Assembly (NCBI GenBank): GCA_027575805.1
Contig: JANBPU010000347.1
Span: 1 to 15,296 of the forward strand
DNA length: 15,296 nt
Direction: 5' to 3'
Source of the DNA: Mycoemilia scoparia
Taxonomy: Eukaryota; Kickxellomycota; Kickxellomycetes; Kickxellales; Kickxellaceae
Shown: positions 15,156-15,296 of the stretch, in pieces
Layout: each line of letters opens with the position of its first letter
Numbering within the stretch: position 1 is the stretch's first letter
Made by a program: the position numbers and the translations under genes
The notes under the pieces: model-generated
The model's database searches: none
What the model was told of the DNA's origin: nothing
The model's input: only the letters and a program-made list of their open reading frames with translations

Positions 15156-15296
15156 TTAGAGCTTGAGCTGCAACTTCTTGTTGCCAAACCTGGACTGCCA
15201 GAGTCGCTTCATCCATTGGCCAACTGGACCAAGCACAACAAAGTACTCATACCCATAGACGGCCACTGCATTGCAGAGGGCATATCCCCAAAGAAG
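15156..15296 (-). CDS. C-terminus of an unidentified, probably membrane, protein (partial)
   Basis: The minus strand is open from the window edge for 46 codons to a TAA stop. It encodes a hydrophobic, aromatic segment (LLWGYALCNAVAVYGYEYFV followed by VLGPVG) and then a basic tail (QWMKRLWQSRFGNKKLQLKL). A membrane helix followed by a cytoplasmic basic tail is the natural reading. Many codons end in G or C (AAG, CTC, GGC, GTG), unlike the AT-rich spacer, which supports real coding sequence. One plus-strand frame is also open over the same bases, preceded by an acceptor-like TTTTTTAG, so the opposite reading (ELELQLLVAKPGLPESLHPL and on) cannot be excluded. I do not recognise the family. Confidence 0.5.
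   Translation of the reverse strand, partial: LLWGYALCNAVAVYGYEYFVVLGPVGQWMKRLWQSRFGNKKLQLKL

Noticed and set aside
1..15296. tRNA or rRNA genes
   Set aside because: I looked for T-arm consensus (GGTTCGAATCC-like) and cloverleaf-sized blocks on both strands and found none convincing; a dedicated scan (tRNAscan-SE) would settle it.

Overview
This looks like a nuclear segment of a eukaryotic, probably fungal, genome. My best guess is an early-diverging filamentous fungus of the Mucoromycota type. The evidence is: two long single-exon genes with eukaryotic start contexts, long pyrimidine-rich tracts upstream of the starts, AT-rich spacers full of short inverted-repeat elements, a DUF89/ARMT1-type phosphatase, and a protein with a centrosomin-type CM1 motif of the kind found in fungal Mto1/Pcp1 proteins. 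The phylum is inferred from overall character, not from a marker gene.

Layout. Positions 1-2328 are an AT-rich spacer holding several short repeats. A complete gene on the minus strand (2329-3867) encodes a 512-residue DUF89/ARMT1-like metal-dependent phosphatase. A spacer with one repeat copy follows. Another minus-strand gene (5427-10406) encodes a 1659-residue protein. Its first ~1000 residues are low-complexity Ser/Asn/Gly/Ala-rich sequence, followed by a CM1-like segment (about residues 1013-1085) and several coiled coils; I read it as a gamma-tubulin-complex receptor of the Mto1/Pcp1/centrosomin class. Its upstream region (10407 to about 11340) is strikingly pyrimidine-rich on the gene's own strand. 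From about 11.4 to 15.1 kb I see no convincing complete gene, but there is a dense cluster of small non-autonomous elements. At the right edge (15156-15296) the C-terminus of a further minus-strand gene is visible, with a probable membrane segment and a basic tail.

The most notable feature outside the genes is the repeat content. Family A has terminal inverted repeats built on ATTTTTGAAGGG and often ends in TA next to TGGGTA or TTGGTAA. It has at least seven recognisable copies or part-copies in three internal sequence types. Family B is a ~75-155 bp repeat with the core CAGAAATGGGCCCT...TTTGCCTAAAGCCCTGTGA and has five copies. A third element at 1443-1568 has long near-perfect inverted ends. 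Several copies abut or overlap (14583-14974 is B-A-A in a row; 12896-13070 is one A type joined to half of another).

The two complete genes have no evident operon-like relationship: they share a strand but are separated by about 1.5 kb with a repeat between. I did not find a clearly new multi-gene system here; the repeat families and the architecture of the CM1 protein are the parts most worth following up.
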